From Cupriavidus plantarum (GTDB lineage Bacteria > Pseudomonadota > Gammaproteobacteria > Burkholderiales > Burkholderiaceae), in NCBI RefSeq assembly GCF_905397285.1, contig NZ_CAJPUX010000004.1, positions 186,001 through 250,000 on the forward strand: a stretch of DNA of 64,000 nucleotides. The letters are read 5' to 3'. Both the position numbers and the translations under genes were made by a program. The notes under the pieces are model-generated. The model did not search any database. It had not been told where the DNA came from and worked only from the letters and a program-made list of their open reading frames with translations. Each line of letters starts with the position of its first letter. Position 1 is the first letter of the stretch. Shown here one piece after another: positions 42,354 through 52,354 of this stretch.

Positions 42354-43907
42354 TTACTTCTTGACTTCGTTGGCGAGCACGTCGGTGAGGCCGAGCTTGC
42401 CGGGGTTGAGGATGTTCTGCGGATCTAGCGCGCGCTTCACCGTCTCCAGCACGGAGAAGGCGGTGTCGAGCGAAGGTGCCATGTAAGGCGCGCGCAGCAG
42501 GCCGATACCGTGGTGATGGCTCAACGCGGCATTGTATTGGATCAACACCGCATTGGCGGCGTCCCACGCCTGCCGGTACCACTTTTGCCGGTCTTCCACG
42601 GCTACGTCCCCGCGCAGCGAGAAATACAGGCACGCGCCATCGACATAGGCGTGCGACTGATGCGCCGATCCTGCGAGCGTTCCCGGCACCGCGTTAATGG
42701 CCGCCACCACGGCATCGTAGATTGCGGGCAGATCGCGCCACGGCCCGGCCATCTCGAGCGTATCCGCCACAAAGCCCGGACTGCGCTTGAACCCTTCGGC
42801 GCTCTTGCCCGTGAGATACCGCGTGTCCAGCCACCGCTCGAAGATCGTATCGCCATCGAGCTTGTCGCCGAGTTCCGCGCACACGCGCTCGCTGATGGCC
42901 AGCACCGCGTCGACCATCTCGCGCGGCCCCTCGTCGGCGATCAGCAGGACGTTGCTCTCGGGCAGGCCGAACTGCACGCCGCTCTCGAGCGCATCGTAGA
43001 GCCGCAGCGCCGCCGGGTTCGCCCCCCTCTGCATGATCTCGCGGCAGGCCTCCAGGCCGATCGCGAAGGACTTGAAGCCGTAGGCGATCGCGCGCCCATA
43101 ATCGGGCAGGCGATGGAGCCTGAGGCGCGCGCGCACGATCACGCCGAGCGTGCCCTCGGAGCCGATGAACATCTGCTGGAGGTCCGGACCGAGGGCCGCG
43201 CGCGGATAGCCGCCGACGGTGATCAGCCGGCCATCGGCCAACACCACGTCCATGCCAACGACCATGTCCTCGATTTTCCCGTAGCGCGTGGACAACTGCC
43301 CCGCGCCGCGGCAGGCGATCCATCCGCCGACGGTGCTGATGGCGAACGACGATGGCCAGTGGCCCATCGTCATGCCGAATTCCTGCTGGATGGTCTCCTC
43401 GAAAATGTCGCCGAACATGCCTGCTTCCACTTCGACGATCTGGCTGTCGCGATCGAAGCCCAGCATGCGGTTGAGCTCGCACACATCGAGCACGATACCG
43501 CCCCGCAAGGGCAGCGCGGCACCGGTCACGTTACTGCGTCCCGCCGATACGGTGACGGGGATGGCCCGCGCGTTCGCGATGCGCATCACGGCCTGGACCT
43601 GCTCCACCGTCGATACGCGCACGATCGCGCCGCGGGGCGTGGCGGGCCTGCCGCCCGTCTCCGTCATCATCGAACCGGCCCACCAGTCGCGCGTCCATTT
43701 GACCACGTCGCTCGTATTCGTCAGCACCTCATCGGCGGTTGTGCGCAAGGCGTCGAGCGTGGCGTCGTCGATGCGCACGGCGTCGCGTTGCAGGCCCGGC
43801 ACATCGGGCGCCTCGGCGATGGTCGTCGCGAAGTGCGGAGGCGTATGGGCACCCACTACGTAGTTGCGGCGGTTGTAGCCGCGTTTGATGGCTTCCTTGC
43901 TGATCAT
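42354..43907 (-). CDS. FAD-linked oxidase, alkyl-DHAP synthase-like
   Basis: A 517-residue flavoprotein of the vanillyl-alcohol-oxidase/AGPS group. The FAD domain holds VTVSAGRSNVTGAALPLRGG and FAISTVGGWIACRGAGQLST; the C-terminus carries ALSHHHGIGLLR, the triple-histidine motif of alkyldihydroxyacetonephosphate synthase. Eukaryotic AGPS exchanges the acyl chain of acyl-DHAP for a fatty alcohol to make ether lipids; bacterial homologues are mostly uncharacterised, and glycolate or lactate oxidase-like roles are possible. Its start overlaps the glpD stop by four bases, so it is part of the glycerol-phosphate-type operon. Confidence 0.82.
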   Translation of the reverse strand: MISKEAIKRGYNRRNYVVGAHTPPHFATTIAEAPDVPGLQRDAVRIDDATLDALRTTADEVLTNTSDVVKWTRDWWAGSMMTETGGRPATPRGAIVRVSTVEQVQAVMRIANARAIPVTVSAGRSNVTGAALPLRGGIVLDVCELNRMLGFDRDSQIVEVEAGMFGDIFEETIQQEFGMTMGHWPSSFAISTVGGWIACRGAGQLSTRYGKIEDMVVGMDVVLADGRLITVGGYPRAALGPDLQQMFIGSEGTLGVIVRARLRLHRLPDYGRAIAYGFKSFAIGLEACREIMQRGANPAALRLYDALESGVQFGLPESNVLLIADEGPREMVDAVLAISERVCAELGDKLDGDTIFERWLDTRYLTGKSAEGFKRSPGFVADTLEMAGPWRDLPAIYDAVVAAINAVPGTLAGSAHQSHAYVDGACLYFSLRGDVAVEDRQKWYRQAWDAANAVLIQYNAALSHHHGIGLLRAPYMAPSLDTAFSVLETVKRALDPQNILNPGKLGLTDVLANEVKK

Positions 43908-45583
43908 GCTGCTTCTCCCATGAGTACGGATTTTTCGAGGGCGACGGCGGACAGGTAGTCGCTGACCTGCCGTGCGACGGCCGCCTCGGACACACCGAGT
44001 TCGGCCTGGAGGATCTGGGCCACGCGCGGCGCCGCGCGCGCCGAAGCATCGCGTGCCATCAACCGGGCGCGGATGCGGCGGGACAAGACGTCATCGACGG
44101 TGCAGGCCATCTCGTGACGGACTGCATAGACGATCTCCGCTTCCGTGTGCGGGAGACCGTCGACAAGGGGGCGCGCCAGCGATGGATCGGCCTGCAGGAT
44201 GTCGCTGACGAAACGGGCCTCGGTGCCATAGCGTTCGCCGAGATGCGCGGACATGCCGCCCGACGCGACGATCGCCTGCGGGTCGTAGCCCGCCGCGCCG
44301 AGCAGATACGCCGACTTCGTCCGGCACTTCGCGCGCTTGCCGATGACCTTCTCCGCCGCATCAATGGTCTGCTCGGCCATATGCCGCGACGTCGTGAGTT
44401 TGCCGCCGACGATCGTCACGAGTCCGTCCGGGGCCACATGGATCTCGTGATTGCGCCTGATTTCGAGCGTCTTGCCGCCAGGCGGCGCGACTAGCGGCCG
44501 GCAGCCGGCGATGCTGCCGACGACGTCTTCCGGCTGCAGGTCGGTTCTTAGCGCGGAACGCGCGCCCGCGAGCAGGAAGTCGAGCTCCTCCCGCGTGCAC
44601 ATGACATTGTCGAGGTCGCCTTCGTAGTCTTCGTCGGTAGTGCCGAGGTACGACACGTTGCCCCACCGCGTGATGGTTGCGCGGCGGCTGCGGCCGGGCA
44701 CGGGAATCGTGACCGTGCAATCGTTGCGGATCTTGAGCCACGGCACCGCCACGTGCACGCCCTTGGCCGGCCGCACGTGCAGCGTCTTCTCCTCGTTCTT
44801 GCGGCCGCCGGTCCAGTCGCGCAGCCACACACCCGTGGCCATGATGACCACGCCCGCGCGCACGCGCAGTTCACGGCCATCCGCATGCACGATGGCGCCA
44901 TCGACCTTGCCGTGACCGTCACGCGTGATCTCTATCACGCGCGCATGGTTGGCCACGGCGGCGCCGTGGAACGCGGCCGTGCGCGCGATATTGAGGGTCA
45001 GGCGCGCATCGTCAACGCGGGCATCGAAGTACATGAAGCCGCCCTTCAGATGCTCCTCGTTGAACGTTGGACAGTGCGACAGCACCTCTGCCTTGGTAAG
45101 CCGCTGGTGGAGAATGCCCTCACGCCAGCCGCCCGCGAGGTCATAGGTCCACAGCAGGCCTTCGAAAGCTTTGGCAAGACGTTTGTCGAACACGCCGTCG
45201 CGTTCCAGGATCGGCAGCAGAAACGGCAAACGCTGCACGAGGTGACGCGCGTTGCGCCGCAGCCGCTGGCGTTCCAGCAGCGAATGCCGCACGAGCCCGA
45301 GATTGCCCTGCTCGATATAGCGAAGGCCGCCGTGCACCATCTTCGAGGACTTGGAGGACGTGCCGGACGCGAAATCGCTCTTCTCGACGAGCGCCACGCG
45401 ATAGCCGCGCAGGCTTGCATCGAGCGCCGCATAGGCGCCCGTCACCCCGCCGCCGACGATGAGCACGTCGAACGTATCGCTCTCCAGGCGCCGGAGTTGT
45501 TCCTCCCGAACCAGCCTCAGCGGTTCGGTGCGCGTCATCTCGGCGCGTTCGCGGCTTGCGCCGCGGGATGGCAGAACCATCAT
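43904..45583 (-). CDS. glpD: Aerobic glycerol-3-phosphate dehydrogenase (GlpD family)
   Basis: A 559-residue FAD enzyme that oxidises sn-glycerol-3-phosphate to DHAP and reduces quinone at the membrane. The FAD loop is VLIVGGGVTGAYAALDASLR near residue 40; the substrate-domain motif KSSKMVHGGLRYIEQGNLGL is characteristic of GlpD; a conserved GGKLTTSRHMAEQTID lies near residue 400. The C-terminal helical domain (RHEMACTVDDVLSRRIRARL) is complete. The ATG ending at 45583 has GGAG about 11 bases upstream. Related enzymes such as erythritol-phosphate dehydrogenase EryB share the fold, so another polyol phosphate is possible. Confidence 0.88.
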   Translation of the reverse strand: MMVLPSRGASRERAEMTRTEPLRLVREEQLRRLESDTFDVLIVGGGVTGAYAALDASLRGYRVALVEKSDFASGTSSKSSKMVHGGLRYIEQGNLGLVRHSLLERQRLRRNARHLVQRLPFLLPILERDGVFDKRLAKAFEGLLWTYDLAGGWREGILHQRLTKAEVLSHCPTFNEEHLKGGFMYFDARVDDARLTLNIARTAAFHGAAVANHARVIEITRDGHGKVDGAIVHADGRELRVRAGVVIMATGVWLRDWTGGRKNEEKTLHVRPAKGVHVAVPWLKIRNDCTVTIPVPGRSRRATITRWGNVSYLGTTDEDYEGDLDNVMCTREELDFLLAGARSALRTDLQPEDVVGSIAGCRPLVAPPGGKTLEIRRNHEIHVAPDGLVTIVGGKLTTSRHMAEQTIDAAEKVIGKRAKCRTKSAYLLGAAGYDPQAIVASGGMSAHLGERYGTEARFVSDILQADPSLARPLVDGLPHTEAEIVYAVRHEMACTVDDVLSRRIRARLMARDASARAAPRVAQILQAELGVSEAAVARQVSDYLSAVALEKSVLMGEAA

Positions 45584-45605
45584 GTTGCGAGTCTCTCCTG
45601 ATGGG

Positions 45606-47138
45606 TCAATGCGCGGTGGACGCTTGCGCGCCACGCACATGGTTGAGTTCCGAGGCGACGCGCGCATGCCAAAGCGCGCGCCGGGCGGCACGTTCGTCCT
45701 CGCCGATCGCGGGCATGAACGTGGCATCGGGCGCCGTAGTGGTACGGGCCTGCTGCAGCGAGTCCCATAACAACCCGGAGCCGCCCGCGAGATAAGCAAT
45801 CCCGCGCAAGCTGGCGCGATCGCTCTCCCGCATACGATGGATGGGCAGGCCCGTGAGATCGGCCTGCATCTGCAGCAGGGGATCGCTGGCCGACAGCCCG
45901 CCGCCGACCACGAGTTCCGTGACCGGCACACCGGCCATGTCGCGATTGGCTTCGATGCATGACGCGACCGAATGCGCCACGCCCTCCAGGATCGCGAAGG
46001 CAAGCTCGGCCTGCGTCGTGGACATCGACATGCCGTTGATCGTCGCGCGCGCGTCGGGCGTCATGCTTGGCACGCGCAGCCCCGTGAGTGCCGGAATGAA
46101 CGTCACACCGCGCGAGGTGTTGACGGTGGCGGCGAGCGCGCTGATCTGCCGCGCGTCGTCGAACCAGTGCATGCGGTCGCAGATCCAGTTCAGCGCGGAT
46201 CCCGTCGTCGCGACGAAGGTCTCCACCGAGAAGTGCGACACCCCCTCGACACGGCGCGCGGTCATCGTCAGCGTGCTGTCGGACTGGCCGCAGCGCGATG
46301 GCAATTGAGGACCGGTGACGAGATCGACGAAGCTGCCCGTGCCGTGCAGGCACATCGATTGCCCGGCATCGAGGCACCCAAGGCCCACCGCGCCCGCGAG
46401 CTGATCGCCCGCGCACGCGAGAATCGGGACATCGATGCCCAGCACGTCGGCGCGCGTCCGACCGAAGTCGTCCGCATCCTGATGCAGCGCCGGCAGCAGT
46501 TCGCGCGGAAAGCCCACCGCGTCGACCCAATCCTGAAGATACCGATGCTCGCCGAGCACATAGGCGCTGCATGACGTGGCATTGGTCGGCGTGGTCATGC
46601 ACGCGCGCGCGGTGGACAGATGCCAGAGCAGCCAGCTATCCACCGTACCGAATGCGAGGCGTCGCGCCGCCCATGCTTCCGCTACAGCGGGCGTCTCCCG
46701 CAGATGCCGCGCGGCCCACAGATATGGCGAGCGTACGCCCACGGGCCGGCCTACGGATGCGCGCAGCGGCGCGTCCCACGTGGCGGCCAATCGGTCGAGT
46801 TCGCTGGCATAGCGCGTGTCCTGCCAAACCATCGCGGGTACCAGCGCGCGACCGGTTTGCATGTCCCACAGGATGGCCGTCGCGCGCTGCGTGGCGATGG
46901 CCATCGCGATCACGTTGAAGTTCTCGCGCGCGGCCTGCGCGAGAGTCGCTCGGCAAACGGCGATGGTCTTCTCCAGCAGCACGTTTGCATCCTGCTCGAC
47001 CACGCCGGGACGCGGCGACTCGACCTGCAGGGTCGTGTACTCGAGGCACGACACATGCCCGTCGGCGGCAACGACCGCGGCTCGTGTGCCCGACGTGCCC
47101 TCGTCGATCGCAAGGATGACGTTCGTCTTGTCGCTCAT
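45606..47138 (-). CDS. FGGY-family carbohydrate kinase, glycerol kinase-like
   Basis: A 510-residue kinase. The phosphate loop is AIDEGTSGTRAAVV at residues 10-23, and the FGGY adenosine motif reads VTELVVGGGLSASDPLLQMQ. It is similar to glycerol kinase but also to other polyol kinases such as erythritol kinase. Glycerol kinase-specific residues cannot be judged by eye. Its start overlaps the downstream end of the MFS gene by four bases, and glpD follows after 22 bp. It would phosphorylate the polyol brought in by the (now broken) MFS carrier. Confidence 0.87.
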   Translation of the reverse strand: MSDKTNVILAIDEGTSGTRAAVVAADGHVSCLEYTTLQVESPRPGVVEQDANVLLEKTIAVCRATLAQAARENFNVIAMAIATQRATAILWDMQTGRALVPAMVWQDTRYASELDRLAATWDAPLRASVGRPVGVRSPYLWAARHLRETPAVAEAWAARRLAFGTVDSWLLWHLSTARACMTTPTNATSCSAYVLGEHRYLQDWVDAVGFPRELLPALHQDADDFGRTRADVLGIDVPILACAGDQLAGAVGLGCLDAGQSMCLHGTGSFVDLVTGPQLPSRCGQSDSTLTMTARRVEGVSHFSVETFVATTGSALNWICDRMHWFDDARQISALAATVNTSRGVTFIPALTGLRVPSMTPDARATINGMSMSTTQAELAFAILEGVAHSVASCIEANRDMAGVPVTELVVGGGLSASDPLLQMQADLTGLPIHRMRESDRASLRGIAYLAGGSGLLWDSLQQARTTTAPDATFMPAIGEDERAARRALWHARVASELNHVRGAQASTAH

Positions 47139-48662
47139 GTGCGGGTCTTTTCGATAATGGGGTTCATGAAACCGGCCCCATCGCGGGCATCGCCGCGGAA
47201 CTGCGGGGCGTTGGCTTCGTTGTCGGGATGAATGGCCGTGCGCGTCGGGTCCCAGCGGATCGCGAAACAGATGATGCTGGCGATGAACGGCACGACGGAC
47301 AGGATGAGGAACGTGGTCTCCAGACCGTACTTCGCGCGGAAGATCGGGAACACGAGCAGGCCGAGCGCGGCGCCGATCGAACCAAGCGCGCCGATTACGC
47401 CATTAGCGCCTGCGCGCAGTTCGCTGCGGAACGACAGCGACGACAGGCTCTTGCCATTGGCACCGGGACCGCCGGAGTGAAACAGGATGAACAGCGACGG
47501 TACGACGACCGCGAGCCACGTCGGCATGCGGCCATTGAACAGGCCCAGCGTCAGCAGCATGACGAACACCGCGGCGAAGCCGATCGCCGAGGCACGGCGC
47601 AGACCGAGCTTGCGGCCGATCAGCGGCGACAGGAAGCCCCCGAAAATGCCGCAGACGTTGAACACCAGCGCGCCGATCGTCGCGTAAACGAAGTCCTTGC
47701 CGAACAGCGCGGCGCTGATCAGCGGGAGATACCACCCGATGCCGAAGTACTGGATCGACTGGCCGATCTGCACCGTCGCCGCCAGGATCGTGCGCGGCAG
47801 ATAGATGCCGCGGAAGATCAGCAGCACATTGGCGAGCCCGCGACGCGCAAGGTTGGTGACCGGAATGCGCTCGGATTGCGGCGCGGCGGCAAACGGGCGG
47901 CCATAGATGCGCGTCATCGCCACGGCCGCAGCTTCAAGGCGCTCCTTGCGGGCGAGCCACGTCGGGCTCTCCACGAGGAACAGCGCCTGCAGCACGAGGA
48001 TCAGCGCCCCAAACACGGCCGTGGCCGCCACCGAGTAGCGCCAGATGGTGTCGCCGACATTCCAAGAATAGAACACCAGGGCGAGCACGAGGTTCAGGCA
48101 CACCGCCGTGTACCACATCCCCTGCCACGTGTTGAGACGGCTCTTGAGCTTGACCGGCGTGAACTCGGCGAGCACCGCCATCGCGATGGCGAAGTCGATG
48201 CCGTAGGCGGCACCAACGAAGAACCGGCCCACGAGGATCATCTCGAAGTCGGGCGCGAACACGACCAGCAGCGCACCCGTGACGGCAAAGATCTTGGCGA
48301 GAATCAGCGATCTTGGCGAGAATCAGCGGCCTGACGCGGCCCCACCGGTCGGCCATCCAGCCGCCGATCGGATTGAACGCGATGGCGACCCACGACGCAA
48401 ACGAAGTGAGCAGCGCGACCTGCGATGGCTCCAGCCGCAGGTTACGCGTCATCGGGCCGAGGCCCGCGCTCAATGCCGAATTGGAGAATGCGTCGAGGAA
48501 CAGCCCGCCGAGCGCCAGCCACCAGATCACGGCGGCGCGGCCTTGGATACCAGGACAGGAGTCGATGAAAGCGATGACATCGTCGATGCCACGCAGCTTG
48601 ATGGGCGGCTTGGATGCCGCTGATGATGACGGCGATGCCGAATCATAGGCAGAGGGTTGCAC
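47135..48662 (-). pseudogene. MFS transporter gene broken by a 19-bp duplication
   Basis: The gene codes for an MFS carrier of the metabolite:proton symporter kind and would give 502 residues if intact. The GTG start at 48662 has AAGGAG at ideal spacing. The N-terminal part reads well to RVRPLILAKI, where a tandem 19-bp duplication (48290-48327) shifts the frame; the C-terminal 375 residues continue in another frame from FAPDFEMILVGRFF. Deleting one copy restores KIFAVTGALLVVFAPDFE, exactly as expected of a carrier. All other parts are well kept, so the break is recent. It leads the glycerol-phosphate-type operon. Confidence 0.88.
48290..48327. repeat. 19-bp tandem duplication
   Basis: GATCTTGGCGAGAATCAGC is present twice in direct tandem (48290-48308 and 48309-48327). 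The extra 19 bases shift the MFS frame by one. Confidence 0.95.
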
Positions 48663-48682
48663 GGCGGTCTCCTTATCGTTGT

Positions 48683-48739
48683 TCTGTAAGAGGCCGCAGC
48701 AAACCGCACGCGCTATGAGACCATCTTACAGATGGTCTC
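48683..48739 (-). promoter_or_regulatory. Operon leader with competing inverted repeats
   Basis: GAGACCATC-TTACA-GATGGTCTC (48717-48739) has perfect 9-bp arms. Its central TCTTACAGA is also the exact complement of TCTGTAAGA at 48683-48691. On the transcript the two pairings exclude one another, and the GGTCTC of the hairpin can also pair with GAGACC overlapping the ribosome binding site of the MFS gene. It may be a leader switch for this operon or a DNA operator. Confidence 0.45.
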
Positions 48740-48752
48740 TTATCTAGATCTG

Positions 48753-48773
48753 CCAGCGCAATTTAAGCGCTGG
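48753..48773. promoter_or_regulatory. Perfect dyad after the LysR gene
   Basis: CCAGCGC-AATTTAA-GCGCTGG has 7-bp arms and lies 31 bp after the LysR stop, ahead of the glycerol-phosphate-type operon. No T-run follows; an operator or a weak terminator is possible. Confidence 0.4.
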
Positions 48774-48803
48774 ACAATCGACTGTCAACCGGGAAAACCC
48801 GCC

Positions 48804-49724
48804 CTACGTCTTCGCTCCCTTCCGCAACATCCGGCTGTACGAGATCAGCATCTTCGCGAATTCGCCGGTGATCGGCGGGAGCGGTACCGCGGTGCGCTGC
48901 ACGAGGCAGAGGTCGGCGGGTGGAATGGTTTCGGCGATCTTGATTTCGCGCAGCGCGTCCTGAAAGCCTTCCTGTTCCAGGGTGATCCGCGGCGCGAGAA
49001 ACAGCAGGTCGGTTCGCGATACGAGGTTCAGTGTGTCGTACAGCGACTCCACCGTGACGACGATGTTCGGGGTTTCCAGACCCGCATGGTGAAACAGGTC
49101 GACGAGCCGGTTCGACGGTAAGCCCGCCTGACCCGGTGGCCGCGTGTTGACCCACTCGCATTCCGCCAGCGACTTGATGCTGCGCGCCCGCTCCAGGGGG
49201 TGACCGACACGGCAGACGATCGCGGGTTCGGATTTGCCGAGGCGCGTGCTGGTCAGGTCCGTCACGTCGGTGCGGCGCGAGACGAGCGTCAGCGCGAAGT
49301 CGATGCGGCCCTCCCGGATACCGCTCAGCAGTGAACTGGCCGGGCCGCTCGCGAGGTGCACCGAGAACAATGGAAAGCGCTGGCGGAACGCGCGCAGCAC
49401 CGGCGGGACGATGCGCGCGAACGCTTCCGACGAGACGCCCACGTTCATCGAGCCGACGAGGTTCCCCTGAAAGCTCTGGAACTCCTGCTCGGTGCGCTCG
49501 CATTCCCCGAGAATGATGCGCGAGCGCGCGAGCAGCGTTTCGCCCGGTCCCGTGAGCACGATCCCGCGATTACCGCGTGCGAACAGGCTGACGCCGAGCG
49601 AGGTCTCGAGCCGCTTGATCTGTTGCGTCAGGCCGCTCTGCGCGAGGTCGAGCGAACGCGCTGCCGCGCGGATGCTGCCGTGTTCGACGACGGCGGCGAA
49701 CGCTCTCAACTGATCCAGGGTCAT
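48804..49724 (-). CDS. LysR family regulator
   Basis: A 306-residue LysR-type factor with an N-terminal helix-turn-helix (GSIRAAARSLDLAQSGLTQQ) and a full effector domain (GNLVGSMNVGVSSEAFARI, then RIDFALTLVSRRTDV). It resembles the CbbR/TsaR-like group by eye only. It lies in the same direction as the M20 peptidase/Bug genes behind it (60 bp gap) and the glycerol-type operon in front (141 bp gap); either could be its target. Confidence 0.9.
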   Translation of the reverse strand: MTLDQLRAFAAVVEHGSIRAAARSLDLAQSGLTQQIKRLETSLGVSLFARGNRGIVLTGPGETLLARSRIILGECERTEQEFQSFQGNLVGSMNVGVSSEAFARIVPPVLRAFRQRFPLFSVHLASGPASSLLSGIREGRIDFALTLVSRRTDVTDLTSTRLGKSEPAIVCRVGHPLERARSIKSLAECEWVNTRPPGQAGLPSNRLVDLFHHAGLETPNIVVTVESLYDTLNLVSRTDLLFLAPRITLEQEGFQDALREIKIAETIPPADLCLVQRTAVPLPPITGEFAKMLISYSRMLRKGAKT

Positions 49725-49784
49725 GACGGGAGACAGGCATTGGTGATCACTGCTCCGTAGTGAACACCGCGGGCGATCTCCCTG

Positions 49785-51188
49785 TCAAACCCGCGCCGCC
49801 ACCTCCGGCAGCGTACCTCGCTCGCCCAGATCCCAGTAAAGCCCCGCCATGATGCGCAAGCCCTCGCGCGTGACCTCGGTCAGCATGTGCTCATCGGGCC
49901 CGTGTTGCGCGCAGGCGGGGTACGAGTGCGGAACCCAGATCGTGGGCAATCGCAGCACGTCGGCGAACACATCGTTGGGCAACGTCCCCGCCAGGTTCGG
50001 CAGGACGGCGGGCGGTGTGCCCGTGCTTGCCGCGATCGAATCCGAGGCCCATCGCACCCATGGATGTTCGACATCGAGCCGCGTCGCGGCGCCGCTCATC
50101 GTGATGCCGATCTCGACGTCGTCGAACCCGTGGGCATCGAGGTGACCGCGCAGGATGGGCTCCAGTTCCTCCCAGCGCGTGCCCACGACGAAACGCAACT
50201 GGCAGTGCGCCACGGCCGAGGGCGGAATGGCGTTGACGGGACGCTGCGGCGACCCCGCGCCCAGCGCCAGCACCTCGATCGTGTTCCACGCGACGAGCCG
50301 CTCGGCCGCAGACAGGCCGGGCTCGCCCCATTCGGGTGTGAACGGCGGATCGTCCTTGCCCCCGCCGAGTTCGAAGTCCGCCAGCGCGGCGCGCACGGCA
50401 GGGGGAATCTCCGGCGGCATCAGGTCGGGCACAAGCATGCGGCCCTGTGCATCGACGATCGTGGCCAGGGCGTTGGCGATCACCGTCGCGGGATTCGAGA
50501 TGACGCCGCCCCAGTTGCCCGAGTGATAGGCCCGCTCGCGCGCCCGCATCGACAGCGTGAAGTTGACCATGCCGCGCGAGCCGAGGAACAGCGTCGGCCG
50601 TCCCGCCGCGACGCGCGGACCATCGCAGCCGATGAACAGGTCGGCGCGCAATGCCGCGGCATTGGCTTCGCAGAACTCGCGCAGGCCTGGCGACCCTGCC
50701 TCTTCGCCCATCTCCATCAATACGATCACGTTGTAGCCCAGCTTGCCACCGCGCGCGGCAAGCACCTGCTCGAGCGCCGCGAGATTGATCGTGTGCTGAC
50801 CCTTGTTGTCGGCCGTGCCGCGTCCGTACCAGCGGTCGCCATCGGCGGTCAGCACCCACGGGCCCTGCCCCTTCCGCCAGCTGGGCTCCTGCCCATTGAC
50901 GACATCGCCATGCCCGTAGGTGAGCACGGTCGGCGCGGCAACATCCTCCACGCGCTTCGCCACCAGGAACGGGCCGCCCGTCTCTACCGGGTTCGGCGAG
51001 ACCGTGACCGTGAAGCCCAGGCGCTGGAGCCACGGCACGATCTCGGCGTCGAAATACTCGCCGAGCGTGGCGGGATCGGCGCCCAGATCGCTCTCCGAGC
51101 GAATGGCCACGCGGCGCGCGAGGTCGGTGAACAGGTGGCCGTCGTCAAGGTATCGGGTCGCTGACTGCAACGCTGCGGAACGTGTCAT
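49785..51188 (-). CDS. M20 family metallopeptidase
   Basis: A 467-residue zinc hydrolase of the M20 (carboxypeptidase/ArgE/DapE/PepV-like) family. It has the first metal histidine in [13 protein letters not shown], the aspartate in [11 protein letters not shown], the catalytic and metal glutamates in [12 protein letters not shown], the lid domain, and a last metal histidine in [11 protein letters not shown]. It hydrolyses an amide or peptide bond; the substrate may be an N-acyl amino acid or dipeptide. The start ATG ending at 51188 has a weak GAGA-type site; upstream frames overlap the Bug gene. It follows the Bug receptor by 23 bp and is probably co-transcribed. Confidence 0.88.
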   Translation of the reverse strand: MTRSAALQSATRYLDDGHLFTDLARRVAIRSESDLGADPATLGEYFDAEIVPWLQRLGFTVTVSPNPVETGGPFLVAKRVEDVAAPTVLTYGHGDVVNGQEPSWRKGQGPWVLTADGDRWYGRGTADNKGQHTINLAALEQVLAARGGKLGYNVIVLMEMGEEAGSPGLREFCEANAAALRADLFIGCDGPRVAAGRPTLFLGSRGMVNFTLSMRARERAYHSGNWGGVISNPATVIANALATIVDAQGRMLVPDLMPPEIPPAVRAALADFELGGGKDDPPFTPEWGEPGLSAAERLVAWNTIEVLALGAGSPQRPVNAIPPSAVAHCQLRFVVGTRWEELEPILRGHLDAHGFDDVEIGITMSGAATRLDVEHPWVRWASDSIAASTGTPPAVLPNLAGTLPNDVFADVLRLPTIWVPHSYPACAQHGPDEHMLTEVTREGLRIMAGLYWDLGERGTLPEVAARV

Positions 51189-51211
51189 GGTTCGATCTCG
51201 AAAGGTAGGGA

Positions 51212-52183
51212 TCAATCCTGCATCATGTTGTTGGCCTTTGCCACCGGCGCGAGTTTCTTCGTATCGGCACGCACCGATTCGGTGTACTTGCCCGGGGTAC
51301 CGTACTCGGGATCGAAGCCGAGGTTCACGAGCTTCTCCTGCACCGCCGGCTCCGCCATCACGCCCGCGAGTTCCGCGACGAGCTTCTGCTTCACCGGCGC
51401 GGGCACACCCTTCGGCGCGACGACCGCGAACCACGAATCCATGCGGAAGCCCGGGAAGCCGCTCTCGGCGATCGTCGGCACGTTCGGCAGCATCGGGTTC
51501 CGCTTCGTCCCCGTTACCGCGAGCGCGCGAACCTTGCCGCTCTTGAGCGCGGCCACGGACGCGGGTACCGCGTCGAAGCTTAGCGGGATCTGTCCACCCA
51601 TCACGTCGGTCATCGCCGGCGCGCTGCCCTTATACGGTACGTGCAGGACTTTGACGCCCGCCGCGTTCCACAGCATCTCACCCGCGAAGTTAACGGTGGA
51701 GCCCGTGCCATGCGAGCCGTACGAGTACGTGCCTGGCTTGGCGTTGATGTCCGTCAGCAACTGCGGCAGCGTCTGCGCCGCGACACCGCTGTTGGCAAGC
51801 AGCACGAGCGACGCGCTGCCCACCATGCCGATCGGATCGAAGCTCGACTCGGGGTTGTAGTTGAGCTTGCTGTAGATGATGGGGTTCACCACGAACGTCG
51901 TCGACGTGCCAAGCAGCAGCGTGTAGCCATCGGGCGCGGCACGGGCCACCTGTTCGGCGCCGACGATCGTCGCCGCGCCAGGCTTGTAGTCGATGACGAC
52001 CTGTTGCTTCAGGCGCTCGCTCAGCTGGATCGAGACCACACGCGCCACGGAGTCCACGCTTCCGCCGGGGGGAAACGGCACCACGAGGCGGATCGGACGA
52101 TCGGGAAATTCCGCCAGCGCCGCGCCGGACAGCAGCGCGAGGGAGACGCCAACACAGGAAACGAGAATCCGCGGAAAAGACAT
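51212..52183 (-). CDS. Bug-family periplasmic binding protein
   Basis: A 323-residue receptor with a signal peptide ([18 protein letters not shown]) and the start [24 protein letters not shown] stands six bases before the ATG ending at 52183. It precedes the M20 peptidase in one transcript, so it may bind the same compound, for instance an N-substituted amino acid. As with the other two Bug receptors here, no membrane genes accompany it. Confidence 0.88.
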   Translation of the reverse strand: MSFPRILVSCVGVSLALLSGAALAEFPDRPIRLVVPFPPGGSVDSVARVVSIQLSERLKQQVVIDYKPGAATIVGAEQVARAAPDGYTLLLGTSTTFVVNPIIYSKLNYNPESSFDPIGMVGSASLVLLANSGVAAQTLPQLLTDINAKPGTYSYGSHGTGSTVNFAGEMLWNAAGVKVLHVPYKGSAPAMTDVMGGQIPLSFDAVPASVAALKSGKVRALAVTGTKRNPMLPNVPTIAESGFPGFRMDSWFAVVAPKGVPAPVKQKLVAELAGVMAEPAVQEKLVNLGFDPEYGTPGKYTESVRADTKKLAPVAKANNMMQD

Positions 52184-52354
52184 CGTGCACTCCAGGTGTG
52201 ATCAGTGGGACGGTGGTTGCGTACCTTCAAAAGTCGCCGGCTGGCAGGGCCGGGCGGCGGTTGGACGGGAGAGAGATCGTTGGGAATGCGTGCCGTATGC
52301 CCGGGTGATTGTCACCTCTGTGTGCATACGACATGGGTACAGGAGCGTAAGCGG

